Shown here piece by piece: positions 1-8,388 of a stretch of 64,000 nt of DNA (positions within the stretch are counted from its first letter, which is position 1; the number at the start of each line of letters is the position of its first letter). The notes beneath the pieces are model-generated. The model was not told the DNA's origin, did not search any database, and was given only the letters and a program-made list of their open reading frames with translations. This DNA is from Cyclobacterium sp. 1_MG-2023 (GTDB lineage Bacteria > Bacteroidota > Bacteroidia > Cytophagales > Cyclobacteriaceae): NCBI RefSeq assembly GCF_030546805.1, contig NZ_JAUOPC010000012.1:1-64000 (forward strand), written 5' to 3'. Made by a program: the position numbers and the translations under genes.

Positions 1-68
1 GAAATGGCACAGTTTAAACCGAAATGCCTGGCACAGTTTGACCGAAAAGGGTGGCACAAATCAAACCG
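1..68. repeat. Three short direct repeats at the window edge
   Basis: Three degenerate copies of a unit reading TGGCACAGTTTaAACCGAAA start at 5, 29 and 52, so the spacing is 24 and 23 bp. The third copy is the most diverged and shortest. The bases before copy 1 (GAAA) look like the tail of a further copy outside the window, so the array may continue to the left. Clustered short repeats like this occur at the ends of IS21-family elements. The end of such an element lying mostly outside the window is a plausible but unproven reading; no transposase is visible here. Confidence 0.5.
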
Positions 69-434
69 TTATATCCATTTACTAACTTTAGTCTATATTT
101 TTTTGAACAATCCTAAGATATTGATTATCAATTAATAGATCAATTGGGCACTTTTTGAAATGATGTAGTGAAAAAATGTAGCTTAAACAGTTTGAAATAC
201 CCAAATGCAGTAGGAAAAATGTAAGACAGGTAAACAGTAACCCTATAAACTATTGAAAAAATTTAACCGTAACCTGCATGATTCAAAATCCCAATAGTTG
301 AATCAGCCTTTTAAAGGTTTGTAAATTAACATCGTACCTATTTCCTGTATTAATAAGCCTTAAAATATTAAGAAGTTACTTCCTAATTAAGCGATAACGT
401 AAGTTTTCAATAATTTTTCAATTTAATCATTGGC
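69..434. other. Non-coding AT-rich stretch
   Basis: No open reading frame of note lies between the edge repeats and the receiver gene that ends at 435. A 13-bp palindrome with 6-bp arms occurs at 120-132, which is unremarkable in DNA this rich in A and T. No terminator with a clear stem was found for the leftward transcript of the receiver gene. Confidence 0.5.
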
Positions 435-881
435 CTAAAAGCGAAACAAAAAGGTATTTCGGTTCATGTTTGAGGTATGGTATTGCCAATTGATTTGAAG
501 CACCTTTTCAATCACTTCCTTAAGTTTGTTAAAACTACTTGGTTTATTGATGTAAATATTGGCTCCATAAATAAAAGTATCTTCAATATCCTGCTCTGTA
601 GAGGAAGTAGAATAGATTGCTATTGCCAGGTCTTTGAAAGCTAAATTTTGACGAATTTCTCTTAAACATTGCATCCCGTTTTTTACCGGCATATTTAAAT
701 CAAGAAATAACAAATTAGGTCTTTCCATTTCATTCGAAAAGAGGTAATCCATTAACTCTTGTCCATCCTTAAAAAGTGAAAGCTTTGTTTTAATGGAAAG
801 TTGTTTGATGGCCTCTCCAAACAAAAACCTATCATCTTCATCATCATCTGCCAGCACGACATTTAGAAAATTATTTTCCAT
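435..881 (-). CDS. Single-domain response regulator (receiver only)
   Basis: A 148-residue CheY-like receiver with no output domain. The acidic pocket is at residues 11-17 (ADDDEDD), the phospho-acceptor is Asp61 in FLDLNMP, the switch residues are Ser91/Thr92, and the conserved Lys is Lys113 in INKP, so phosphorylation should be possible. It probably acts through protein contacts. Its start overlaps the end of the upstream AraC-type gene by 11 bp, so the two are likely translationally coupled. No histidine kinase lies nearby, so the phosphate donor is unknown. Single-domain receivers next to short AraC proteins are common in Bacteroidota stress clusters; the stress role is an inference from neighbours. 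Confidence 0.88.
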   Translation of the reverse strand: MENNFLNVVLADDDEDDRFLFGEAIKQLSIKTKLSLFKDGQELMDYLFSNEMERPNLLFLDLNMPVKNGMQCLREIRQNLAFKDLAIAIYSTSSTEQDIEDTFIYGANIYINKPSSFNKLKEVIEKVLQINWQYHTSNMNRNTFLFRF

Positions 882-1458
882 TAACTAGTTTTATGGTTTG
901 ACCATTTAAAGCTATCATGTTCTTTTTTCGTTCCATTATACGTTGAAAACTGCTTGGCGTAAGACCTGTAGTTTTCTTAAATTGACCTGATAGGTGGGAA
1001 ACACTACTGTAATTCAATCGAAAAGCAATTTCAGTTAAGTTCAAATTACCTTCTTGTAACAACTCCTTTACCAAGTCTACCTTTCTTAATATTAAATAAT
1101 TTTCGATTGAGGAATATGTATTTTCAGAAAACACTGAAGACAAATAAGAATAGGTATAGCCTAGTTTGTCCGACAAATAGCTGGAAACCTTTAAATGTCT
1201 AGCATTTTCATCATTTAGCATTTCATCGATTGTGTTTTTAATTCGATCAACAAGGGTTTCTTTCTGATCATCCAATACCGTGATACCATACTTATTAAGT
1301 GAATGAATAATCGCGTTTTTTGTCTCTTTGGACATATCATCCAAAATTTCAAATTCACCAGTATTTATACTTGAGCATAGAATATTAAATTTCTCGAATT
1401 GCTCACGCACCAAGGTTTCGCAAACTACCTTGTAATTATATTTTAAATAAATTTTCAT
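871..1458 (-). CDS. AraC-family transcriptional regulator, short form
   Basis: A 195-residue protein with a C-terminal AraC/XylS double helix-turn-helix at about residues 90-175, including the typical stretch LTEIAFRLNYSSVSHLSGQF followed by KKTTGLTPSSF. The N-terminal 70 residues are not a cupin sensor but a small alpha/beta region often found in Bacteroidota AraC proteins of this length; its ligand is unknown to me. First gene of a two-gene leftward operon with the receiver gene, overlapping it by 11 bp. It probably regulates nearby small envelope genes or stress genes, but no binding site could be identified. Confidence 0.87.
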   Translation of the reverse strand: MKIYLKYNYKVVCETLVREQFEKFNILCSSINTGEFEILDDMSKETKNAIIHSLNKYGITVLDDQKETLVDRIKNTIDEMLNDENARHLKVSSYLSDKLGYTYSYLSSVFSENTYSSIENYLILRKVDLVKELLQEGNLNLTEIAFRLNYSSVSHLSGQFKKTTGLTPSSFQRIMERKKNMIALNGQTIKLVNGK

Positions 1459-1960
1459 TAAACCTTTAAAATAGCGTTCAATTACCGTTTATTTTCGGAA
1501 TCCTAAGCAAGATAAGCACAAATTCAATAGCGTATTTACATTATTTTACTAAAAATAAGGTATTTTATTTATTTTAAAAATAGCATATTATCCCAAAATA
1601 TCCTTTAGTATTCATTTTCAATTATTTGGACAAGGTTTTTATTTCCCTTTGGGTATTCTTAATTTTCAAATGAAAGATCAAAAACCAGGTTTTTTTTTAA
1701 AAATAAAGCAAGTAATCTAGACTTTAGCATTTCTTAAAAGTAGTACCTAAAATTATTCCTTGATGCAATGGGGTGCTTGAAATTTATGATTTTAAGAATA
1801 AGGATAATTCATTCCTAACAGCACCTTTTGAAATCAGAAAAAATACTTGATTTAAAAAGTACCCTTATCGCTCTTTTAAAAAGTAATAAAAAAAGAGCGA
1901 ATTTTCAAGTTTGAATATCCGCTCTTTTTTTAATGTAATATCGTAGTGAATCAATTGTAA
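1459..1960. other. Intergenic region upstream of the AraC gene
   Basis: About 500 bp of AT-rich DNA between the AraC gene and the small lipoprotein gene, both read leftwards. It should hold the promoter of the AraC-receiver operon near its left end and the terminator of the lipoprotein gene near its right end (1888-1931). A search by eye for the Bacteroidota -7 element (TAnnTTTG) on the minus strand gave no convincing match. No further coding sequence seen. Confidence 0.5.
1888..1931 (-). terminator. Rho-independent terminator of the small lipoprotein gene
   Basis: A 12-bp arm AAAAAAAGAGCG at 1888-1899 is repeated inverted at 1920-1931 as CGCTCTTTTTTT, with a 20-base loop. The stem is flanked by A and T runs on both sides, so it could stop transcription in either direction. 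It begins 30 bp past the stop of the leftward gene ending at 1961. Confidence 0.75.
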
Positions 1961-2143
1961 TTAGGTTGCATCATCTATTTCATCTTCTACCTCTTCAGCA
2001 CCTTCTTTTATTGCATCTCCTGCATCATCTGCTGCCTCTTCAATTTTTTCACCTGCACTATCCTTTTTATCCCTACAACTAGACAATGAAAGGAACGAGG
2101 TAGTCATAAGTGCTAATAAAAAGATATTAATGTAACGTTTCAT
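1961..2143 (-). CDS. Small acidic lipoprotein
   Basis: A 60-residue protein with a type II signal peptide and lipobox LSSC, placing the acylated Cys at residue 23. The mature part is about 38 residues, strongly acidic and Ala-rich (EEAADDAGDAIKEGAEEVEDE), and probably helical. Small lipoproteins of this composition are frequent in Bacteroidota next to stress genes; no molecular function is known to me. It lies between the AraC operon and the DUF1328 gene on the same strand and has its own terminator, so it may be abundantly transcribed. Confidence 0.75.
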   Translation of the reverse strand: MKRYINIFLLALMTTSFLSLSSCRDKKDSAGEKIEEAADDAGDAIKEGAEEVEDEIDDAT

Positions 2144-2423
2144 AATTTTTTAATTTTAGTTTACAGTTTTTATTTAAGTTTAAGTTGGTTACCCTTGGGA
2201 TTTTACAATTATTGCTTTTTCTTCCATGCATATGATCAATTCAAATACTGCTAATTTTTTAATCTATTCATACACAGGAAATTGGTAGTTATGCTATCTG
2301 AGATCAACACCAATCTTGATGATTATTTTGGCGTATTGAATTTCGGTAATTTTAATCTAATAGGGTTTGATTTGAAACTGACCGGACATATCATCCGATC
2401 TAATTTAAATGACTTACATGTTT

Positions 2424-2579
2424 TTATTTCCGACCAAAAATCAAGGAAATTAAGAAAAGAACAACGAAAATAAAGAATATCACCTTGGCAATGGATGCAG
2501 CTCCTTCGGCGATTCCTCCAAATCCAAAAATAGCAGCAATTACAGCTATTATAACGAAAATAATTGTCCAACGTAGCAT
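2424..2579 (-). CDS. DUF1328-family small membrane protein
   Basis: A 51-residue protein translated from the ATG at 2577-2579 to the stop at 2424-2426. It has two hydrophobic segments (about residues 5-20 and 32-48) separated by a Gly-rich turn with [14 protein letters not shown], and it starts MLRW. That layout is the signature of the DUF1328 (YtjA-like) family, a short two-helix membrane protein of unknown role, often stress-induced. The leader just upstream of the start (ATAATTTTTTAAG read on the plus strand) resembles that of the neighbouring lipoprotein gene, suggesting shared expression. Longer reading frames on both strands overlap this spot but have no family likeness. Confidence 0.85.
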   Translation of the reverse strand: MLRWTIIFVIIAVIAAIFGFGGIAEGAASIAKVIFFIFVVLFLISLIFGRK

Positions 2580-2733
2580 AATTTTTTAAGTTTAAAGTTG
2601 TTAAAATGGTTTGAAAATGAGTCGATTGTTATTATTAAAATTAATAAACTTGATCATAGCAAATGAACTCTATAGATCCTATTCTTGCTTCAATCGATTT
2701 AATAATATTTACAGTTGAAGAGCTTCCATCAAA

Positions 2734-4011
2734 CTAAGAATCCGCTTCATTATAAGTTACCTTCCAAATAACACCGCCGTCGTCATCATTGACCAAAAGT
2801 GATCCGTCCGGCGAAACTGCCACACATACCGGCCTGCCATAGACCTCTGTACCTTCCTCATTGGCTACAAATCCGCTAAGAAAATCAATCGGTTTTTTAG
2901 GCTTTCCATTGTCAAATGGAATAAATATCACTTTATACCCTGCCAAATCTTTCCTGTTCCATGACCCATGTTGCCCCACAAAGGCACCATTTTTAAATGA
3001 ATTCGGAAATGCATCCGAGGTATAAAAGGTTAGCCCCAATGAGGCAGTGTGACTACCCACAGGTACATCCGGAATTATTGCTTTCGCTACCAAATCTTCA
3101 TGTGGGTCATCTTTCCATCTGGGATCTTTTATCTGACCATAATAGCTATAAGGCCAACCGTACCAACCTCCCTTTTTAACACTTGTTACATAATCGGGCA
3201 CAAGGTTGTTTCCCAATTTGTCCCGTTCATTTACTGCGGTCCATAGTTCCCCGGTAACAGGATTAAAATCCATTCCTACAGGATTTCTAAGTCCATCAGC
3301 ATAAATAATTTCACCAGACCCATCCGGGTTTATTTCTATAATATTGGCTCTCCTATGTTCTTTTTCCATGCCTTGCTCCCCTGCATTACTTGCAGAACCA
3401 ACAGAAACATAAATTTTGCTCTTGTCCTTACTGGCTATTATATTCCGGGTCCAATGATTGTTATACCCACTAGCTGACAAGTCCAACATCTTTTCGCCTT
3501 TTCCTTCGATTTTGTTAGCACCTTCTTTATAAGGATACCGATAAAGACCATCTGTATTGGCTACATAGAAATACTCACCCAACACCAGCATACCAAAATT
3601 CTGATTCAAGTCTTCTAAAAAGACATGTTTCTCATCTATTATGCCATCATTATCGGTGTCACGCAATAACCTTATCTGGTCAGCACTGTTTTTAGTATTG
3701 GATTCAGCGACAAATACATCCTCATTTGGAGCGATATAAGTCCATCTCGGGTGATCTAAACCTTCAGCAAACCTGCTCACAGTGAATCCTTCAGGCGCTT
3801 TGGGACCTTTTCCTTCCGGCCAATCTACTATTTCGCTACGATTGGTTACAGAAGTTGAGCTATATGGAGCAGGTAAATTTAGCTCCCCTACTGCAGTCTC
3901 TACAGTCACACTATCTTGCTTAGCAAAATCCTCTTTCTCTGATTCTGTTAATTTTCTTCCCTTACATCCAATACCGGAAATAATTAAAAGAACTAATAAT
4001 ATAATTTTCAT
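2734..4011 (-). CDS. Sorbosone/glucose dehydrogenase-like PQQ-type lipoprotein
   Basis: A 425-residue beta-propeller protein of the glucose/sorbosone dehydrogenase family, probably periplasmic and membrane anchored. The start was placed at 4011 rather than the upstream ATG at 4053 because it gives a clean signal peptide MKIILLVLLIISGIGC ending in a lipobox Cys. Propeller signatures include GLDHPRW, ADGLRNPVGMDFNP, GWYGWPYSYYG and FVGQHGSWNRK. The family uses PQQ and calcium to oxidise sugars or aldehydes; the actual substrate is not known, and some members lack activity. It stands alone: convergent neighbours are absent, and the next rightward gene (4370) is divergent. Confidence 0.85.
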   Translation of the reverse strand: MKIILLVLLIISGIGCKGRKLTESEKEDFAKQDSVTVETAVGELNLPAPYSSTSVTNRSEIVDWPEGKGPKAPEGFTVSRFAEGLDHPRWTYIAPNEDVFVAESNTKNSADQIRLLRDTDNDGIIDEKHVFLEDLNQNFGMLVLGEYFYVANTDGLYRYPYKEGANKIEGKGEKMLDLSASGYNNHWTRNIIASKDKSKIYVSVGSASNAGEQGMEKEHRRANIIEINPDGSGEIIYADGLRNPVGMDFNPVTGELWTAVNERDKLGNNLVPDYVTSVKKGGWYGWPYSYYGQIKDPRWKDDPHEDLVAKAIIPDVPVGSHTASLGLTFYTSDAFPNSFKNGAFVGQHGSWNRKDLAGYKVIFIPFDNGKPKKPIDFLSGFVANEEGTEVYGRPVCVAVSPDGSLLVNDDDGGVIWKVTYNEADS

Positions 4012-4369
4012 TTCAATTGGTTTTTTAAGGTCTAATTCTATACTGAATAACAATGGGTATGTGATAGAAATACCACAGAATGAATCAATTAGAAACCCTT
4101 CTCGAGTAGGATAATATTAAAGGCCCTAATTATCGACAATTAGAAACTTCTGTCTTGTAAATTAGAATTGTTATTACCCTATTGGAACAAATCCTATACC
4201 ATTATTAAAAAATGTTAAAAAAAAGTTTGACCACCTTCACTTAAGAAGAATTCGTTAAGCATTTCCAATTCAGCACAAAAATTAGGAAATAAATAATGTA
4301 ATTTTAAGATTCGAAGTAAAATGAAGAACACAGGAAATAACATTTGAATCAAGCAAAAAAGCTAAATTC
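4012..4369. other. Divergent intergenic region
   Basis: About 360 bp separate the leftward sorbosone-dehydrogenase-like gene from the rightward FAD oxidoreductase gene, so both promoters must lie here. The DNA is AT-rich, with an AAAGTTTG near 4218 that matches the Bacteroidota -7 box at seven of eight positions but has no TTG at the expected distance. No small gene or strong hairpin was seen. Confidence 0.45.
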
Positions 4370-6211
4370 ATGAAACAACTAAATTGTGACCTATTAATTG
4401 CAGGCGGAGGTCCGGGAGGAATACCTGCTGCCCTTGCAGCTGCCAGAAATGGCGCTAGAGTTATTCTTTGTCAAGACAGACCTGTTTTAGGAGGAAATGC
4501 ATCAAGCGAGGTCCGAATGCATATTGTTGGCGCAGATTGCAGCGGAAAAAGAGGGGAGAAATTATCAGTAGAAGCTAGAGAATCCGGGATAATCGAAGAA
4601 ATACGGCTTGAAGCAACGGTAAATAATCCTCAGCGTGCTCCGGCGATATTCGACTTAATTCTGTATGATAAATGTAGAAGTGAGCCAAACTTAGATTTAA
4701 TGCTCAATACCCGAGTCTATGCGACAGAAGTAAAGGGAACAACCATAAAAAAAGCATTTGCTAGAAGAGAATCTACTGAAGATGAGTTTGAAATAGAAGC
4801 TAAAATCTTTATTGATTGCACAGGTGATGGAACCATTGGAGCCTGTTCGGGTGCTCCTTTTTATGAGGGAAGAGAAGCAAAATCAAGCTTTAATGAGCCT
4901 CTGGCACAAAACGAAAGCGACAATTTAAGGTTAGGGTCCTCCCTCATGTTTCAGGCAAAAAAACATGATAAACCCATGCCATTCTCTCCCCCATCCTGGG
5001 CTCGAAAAATAAAAGAAGAAGACCTGGCACTAAGGCCGCACGCAACCCCTGCCATGGACATGGACTTGGGCTTGGAATATGGCTATTGGTGGTTAGAGTG
5101 GGGAGGAACCTTGGATACTATCAAAGACAATGAGCTCATTAGAGATGAATTATTGGCTATTTTATTGGGAGTTTGGGATCATGTAAAAAATGGAGGAGAT
5201 CATGGGGCGGATAATTGGGCCTTAGAGTGGTGTGGATTTCTTCCGGGAAAAAGGGAGAGCCGTAGGTTTATGGGACAATATACCCTTAACCAAAATGATG
5301 TGCAAGAGGCCAAATCTTTTGAAGATGCCATTGCTTATGGAGGTTGGCATATTGACATTCATCCACCGGAAGGAGTAGATGCGATCGATAAATCCCCTTG
5401 CATCCACCATGATGTTCCTAATTTATACCAAATCCCCTTACGCACTACCATAAGTAAAAAGATTGACAACCTTATGTTTGCAGGAAGAAATATCTCTGCA
5501 AGCCATGTGGCTTTTGCCTCAACCAGGGTCATGGCCACTTGTGCTGTAGTAGGACAGGCTGTAGGTACAGCCGCTGCAATGGCCGGAAAAAGCAGCATAT
5601 GTCCCGGAGACATCGTCTCCAATAGAGACTTACTTTTTAGCATTCAACAGCAACTTCTAAAGGATGATGTATTTATTCCCGGATTACTTAATCAGGACAA
5701 AAATGATTTGGCAAAAAAGGCACAAATCAGGGCAGACTCTGAACAAGAAGAAGGTAAAGCTATCAATATAATCAGTGGGCAGACAAGAAGTGTTCACGGC
5801 CATCGCGGTGTTCACCCTGATATTGCCCTTCATGGCACGCATCGTTGGATGAGTGAACCAATGGATGGTATGCCAGTAAGCATAGAATTATCTTGGAAAA
5901 AACCCAAAAATATCCGATTAATACAGATAGTTTTTGATACCGGAGCGCACAGAGTTTTGACCTTTAGTCTTGCAGATGAATACACTCAAAAAATGCACTG
6001 GGGAAGTCCGCAACCTGAGACCGTTAAAGACTATACCATAGCTACTTATTTAAATGGTCAGCAAAAGGAATCCTTGTCACAAAAAGGCAATTACCATAGG
6101 CAACGAAAACATGTCCTTAAAGGACATTCCATAGACACCGTAAAACTCACTGTATTGTCGACACAGGGCCTAGACCATGCGCGTATTTTTGAAATAAGGG
6201 CTTACGAATAA
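4370..6211 (+). CDS. Cytoplasmic FAD-dependent oxidoreductase (FAD_oxidored family)
   Basis: A 613-residue flavoprotein. The Rossmann dinucleotide motif AGGGPGG sits at residues 11-17, directly at the N-terminus, so there is no signal peptide and the enzyme should be cytoplasmic. Next come the family block PVLGGNASSEVRMHIVGAD, the second FAD block KIFIDCTGDGTIG, and the C-terminal FAD loop FAGRNISASHVAFASTRVM. Residues of about 470-613 form an extra beta-rich domain, possibly a jelly roll. The protein belongs to the same superfamily as the three exported flavoproteins at 31228-40174, but those carry signal peptides and a GxTxxG variant of the motif. Gene order with the exported hydrolase 86 bp downstream suggests a shared carbohydrate pathway; substrate unknown. 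Confidence 0.85.
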   Translation: MKQLNCDLLIAGGGPGGIPAALAAARNGARVILCQDRPVLGGNASSEVRMHIVGADCSGKRGEKLSVEARESGIIEEIRLEATVNNPQRAPAIFDLILYDKCRSEPNLDLMLNTRVYATEVKGTTIKKAFARRESTEDEFEIEAKIFIDCTGDGTIGACSGAPFYEGREAKSSFNEPLAQNESDNLRLGSSLMFQAKKHDKPMPFSPPSWARKIKEEDLALRPHATPAMDMDLGLEYGYWWLEWGGTLDTIKDNELIRDELLAILLGVWDHVKNGGDHGADNWALEWCGFLPGKRESRRFMGQYTLNQNDVQEAKSFEDAIAYGGWHIDIHPPEGVDAIDKSPCIHHDVPNLYQIPLRTTISKKIDNLMFAGRNISASHVAFASTRVMATCAVVGQAVGTAAAMAGKSSICPGDIVSNRDLLFSIQQQLLKDDVFIPGLLNQDKNDLAKKAQIRADSEQEEGKAINIISGQTRSVHGHRGVHPDIALHGTHRWMSEPMDGMPVSIELSWKKPKNIRLIQIVFDTGAHRVLTFSLADEYTQKMHWGSPQPETVKDYTIATYLNGQQKESLSQKGNYHRQRKHVLKGHSIDTVKLTVLSTQGLDHARIFEIRAYE

Positions 6212-6297
6212 ATTGAAAATCTCTATTAATGTTTGGCAAAACAATAGAATGAATTCTGTTTAATTGGCTCAAAATCTAATCAAAAACCATCCGATCA

Positions 6298-8289
6298 ATG
6301 TTTAAAATTTATACATTTCTGGCTTTTCTTTGTTGCCAGCTCCTTTTTACTCAGGCTTATGCCCAATCCCAGCTTGACGATTCATTTGAAGCTGCTAAGC
6401 TTTCTACATGGAAAGGGTTTGAGCGTTATGACTTTAGTTTCCAAGGGAGAAAAGCCAGACTGGTTCTCCCTAACAAAGCACTCCCGGGCAAGCCATGGAT
6501 TTGGCGGGCTAGATTTCCGGACTGGCATACTACTGCTGACAGTATCTTAGTAGCTGAAGGTTTTCACTTGGCTTATGTCAATACTGATAATCTTTATGGA
6601 AATAAAGAAGCTGTTAAGGTTTGGGATGATTTCTATTCACTACTGACTTCCGAGCAAGACCTCCAAAAACAAGTTTCTTTAATGGGAGTAAGTCGAGGAG
6701 GCTTATTTATATATAATTGGGCAAAGGCCAATGTTGACAAGGTAGCTTGCATTTATGCAGAAGCACCGGTACTGGATTTTAAAAGTTGGCCCGGAGGTTT
6801 TGGAAACGGTGAAGGCTCTCCAAAGGATTGGCTCCGGTTAAAGGAGGTTTATGGCTTTGCCACAGATGAGGAAGCAAAAAACTATGCCGACAACCCGATT
6901 GATAACCTCAATGAGTTGCCAACAAAAAGGGTACCTATCCTTCACATGATCGGACTTGATGATCAAATAGTTCCAGTAGAAGAAAATACACTTCCCTTTG
7001 TTCAAAATTACATAAAAGCAGGTGGACTGGCCACCATCGTAACATCTGTGGATGGGGAACAAAACCTAAAAGGACACCACTTCCCTATACAAACACCCAG
7101 ATTGGTTGCAGACTTTATCAAGTACAACTCAATTAAAACCCAATCATTAGCTTCTGAAAATTACCACAAAATAAATGGAGGCATTCTAAATGCTTACCAT
7201 AAATTCTCTAGCAATAAAACCAGCCGTGTTGCCTATTTAGGCGGCTCTATCACACACAATCATGGCTGGCGAGACAGTATAAATAATTTTATACAAGAAC
7301 GGTTCTCTGGTACCTCCATTGAATTTATAAATGCCGGCATCCCTTCTATGGGAAGTACTCCTTCAGCTTTTAGGCTTGAAAGAGATGTCTTGTCCAAAGG
7401 TAAAGTGGATTTACTATTTGTAGAAGCTGCTGTTAATGATTCCGGAAATGGAAGAACCTCAAAGGAACAAAAGCGCGCGATAGAAGGAATCATCAGGCAG
7501 GCAAGAAATTCCAATCCTGAAATGGATATTGTAATCATGCATTTTGTAGATCCGGGAAAAATATCCCTTTACCGTGAAGGCTTGATACCGGAAGTAATTG
7601 TAAACCATCAAGCAGTAGCAGATCATTATGGCATTCCCACCATTAATTTGGCTAAAGAGGTTACAGATAGAATTGATGCCGGGGAATTTTCATGGGAAAA
7701 GGATTTCAAGAACCTTCACCCTTCCCCTTTTGGCCAAAGGATTTATGCCCATTCAATTATTACATTCCTAAGGAACAGTTTCAATAAAAGTAAACTTTCG
7801 AAAGAGGAAGCCATCCATTACACGGTTCCAACAAAATTGGATCCGTATGCTTATGATTCAGGATTTCTAGTAGATGTTAAGGAAGCAAAATTAGCCAAAG
7901 GTTGGCAACATGTTCCTGATTGGGAACCTGCTGACAATTTAAAAACGAGACCGAACTATGCAGGCCAACCATTTTTGATTGGTAAAAGTGGGGCCAAATC
8001 TTTGAAATTTAAATTCAATGGAACAGCTGTAGGTATTGCCGTGTCCGCAGGACAGGATGCTGCCACCATTCGCTATAGAATAGACAAAGGTGAATGGAAA
8101 CAACTGGACTTGCTTACACCTTGGAGCAAACAGTTGCACCTACCTTGGTATTATACTTTGGCCAATGAATTACACAATGAGGCCCATCTTTTGGAAATCA
8201 GGATCCCGGATAATCTCAATGAAGGTTCACAACAAAAAGCATGTAGAATCAGGTATTTCTATGTAAATTCCAATCAAAAGACTAGGTAA
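6298..8289 (+). CDS. Exported two-domain esterase: alpha/beta hydrolase plus SGNH hydrolase
   Basis: A 663-residue protein with a Sec signal peptide (cut near AYAQS, residues 1-23). Domain 1 (about 30-280) is an alpha/beta hydrolase with nucleophile elbow MGVSRGG (Ser132), acid LDDQ (Asp221/222) and His near GHHF. Domain 2 (about 308-500) is SGNH/GDSL-type: block I GGSIT (Ser317), an AGIPSMGS Gly block, block III EAAVND (Asn380) and block V LHPSPFG (His474). The usual DxxH aspartate is Lys at the -3 position; an Asp sits at -5. A C-terminal beta domain (about 530-663) follows. Such enzymes usually remove acetyl groups from plant or algal polysaccharides; the ester bond attacked here is not known. 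Probably co-transcribed with its neighbours. Confidence 0.83.
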   Translation: MFKIYTFLAFLCCQLLFTQAYAQSQLDDSFEAAKLSTWKGFERYDFSFQGRKARLVLPNKALPGKPWIWRARFPDWHTTADSILVAEGFHLAYVNTDNLYGNKEAVKVWDDFYSLLTSEQDLQKQVSLMGVSRGGLFIYNWAKANVDKVACIYAEAPVLDFKSWPGGFGNGEGSPKDWLRLKEVYGFATDEEAKNYADNPIDNLNELPTKRVPILHMIGLDDQIVPVEENTLPFVQNYIKAGGLATIVTSVDGEQNLKGHHFPIQTPRLVADFIKYNSIKTQSLASENYHKINGGILNAYHKFSSNKTSRVAYLGGSITHNHGWRDSINNFIQERFSGTSIEFINAGIPSMGSTPSAFRLERDVLSKGKVDLLFVEAAVNDSGNGRTSKEQKRAIEGIIRQARNSNPEMDIVIMHFVDPGKISLYREGLIPEVIVNHQAVADHYGIPTINLAKEVTDRIDAGEFSWEKDFKNLHPSPFGQRIYAHSIITFLRNSFNKSKLSKEEAIHYTVPTKLDPYAYDSGFLVDVKEAKLAKGWQHVPDWEPADNLKTRPNYAGQPFLIGKSGAKSLKFKFNGTAVGIAVSAGQDAATIRYRIDKGEWKQLDLLTPWSKQLHLPWYYTLANELHNEAHLLEIRIPDNLNEGSQQKACRIRYFYVNSNQKTR

Positions 8290-8388
8290 ACTAATTATTA
8301 TTGTGAGAAGGTTAAGGGTTCACATTGCTTTATCAAGATTGTTTTAATATCATTAAATTCCATAAGATTAAATTTCAATAAAAAGAAA

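Noticed and set aside
120-132. 13-bp palindrome ATTGATTATCAAT
   Set aside because: Short and AT-only; expected by chance in this base composition.
2282-2473. 63-codon frame on the plus strand over the DUF1328 gene
   Set aside because: It has no recognisable protein features and overlaps the DUF1328 gene on the opposite strand, which has a clear family signature.
2323-2571. 82-codon minus-strand frame over the DUF1328 gene
   Set aside because: It is out of frame with the DUF1328 gene; its Cys/Phe-rich sequence is a shadow of the two hydrophobic helices.
3782-4114. 110-codon plus-strand frame
   Set aside because: Lies antisense to the sorbosone-dehydrogenase-like gene and has no protein-like pattern.
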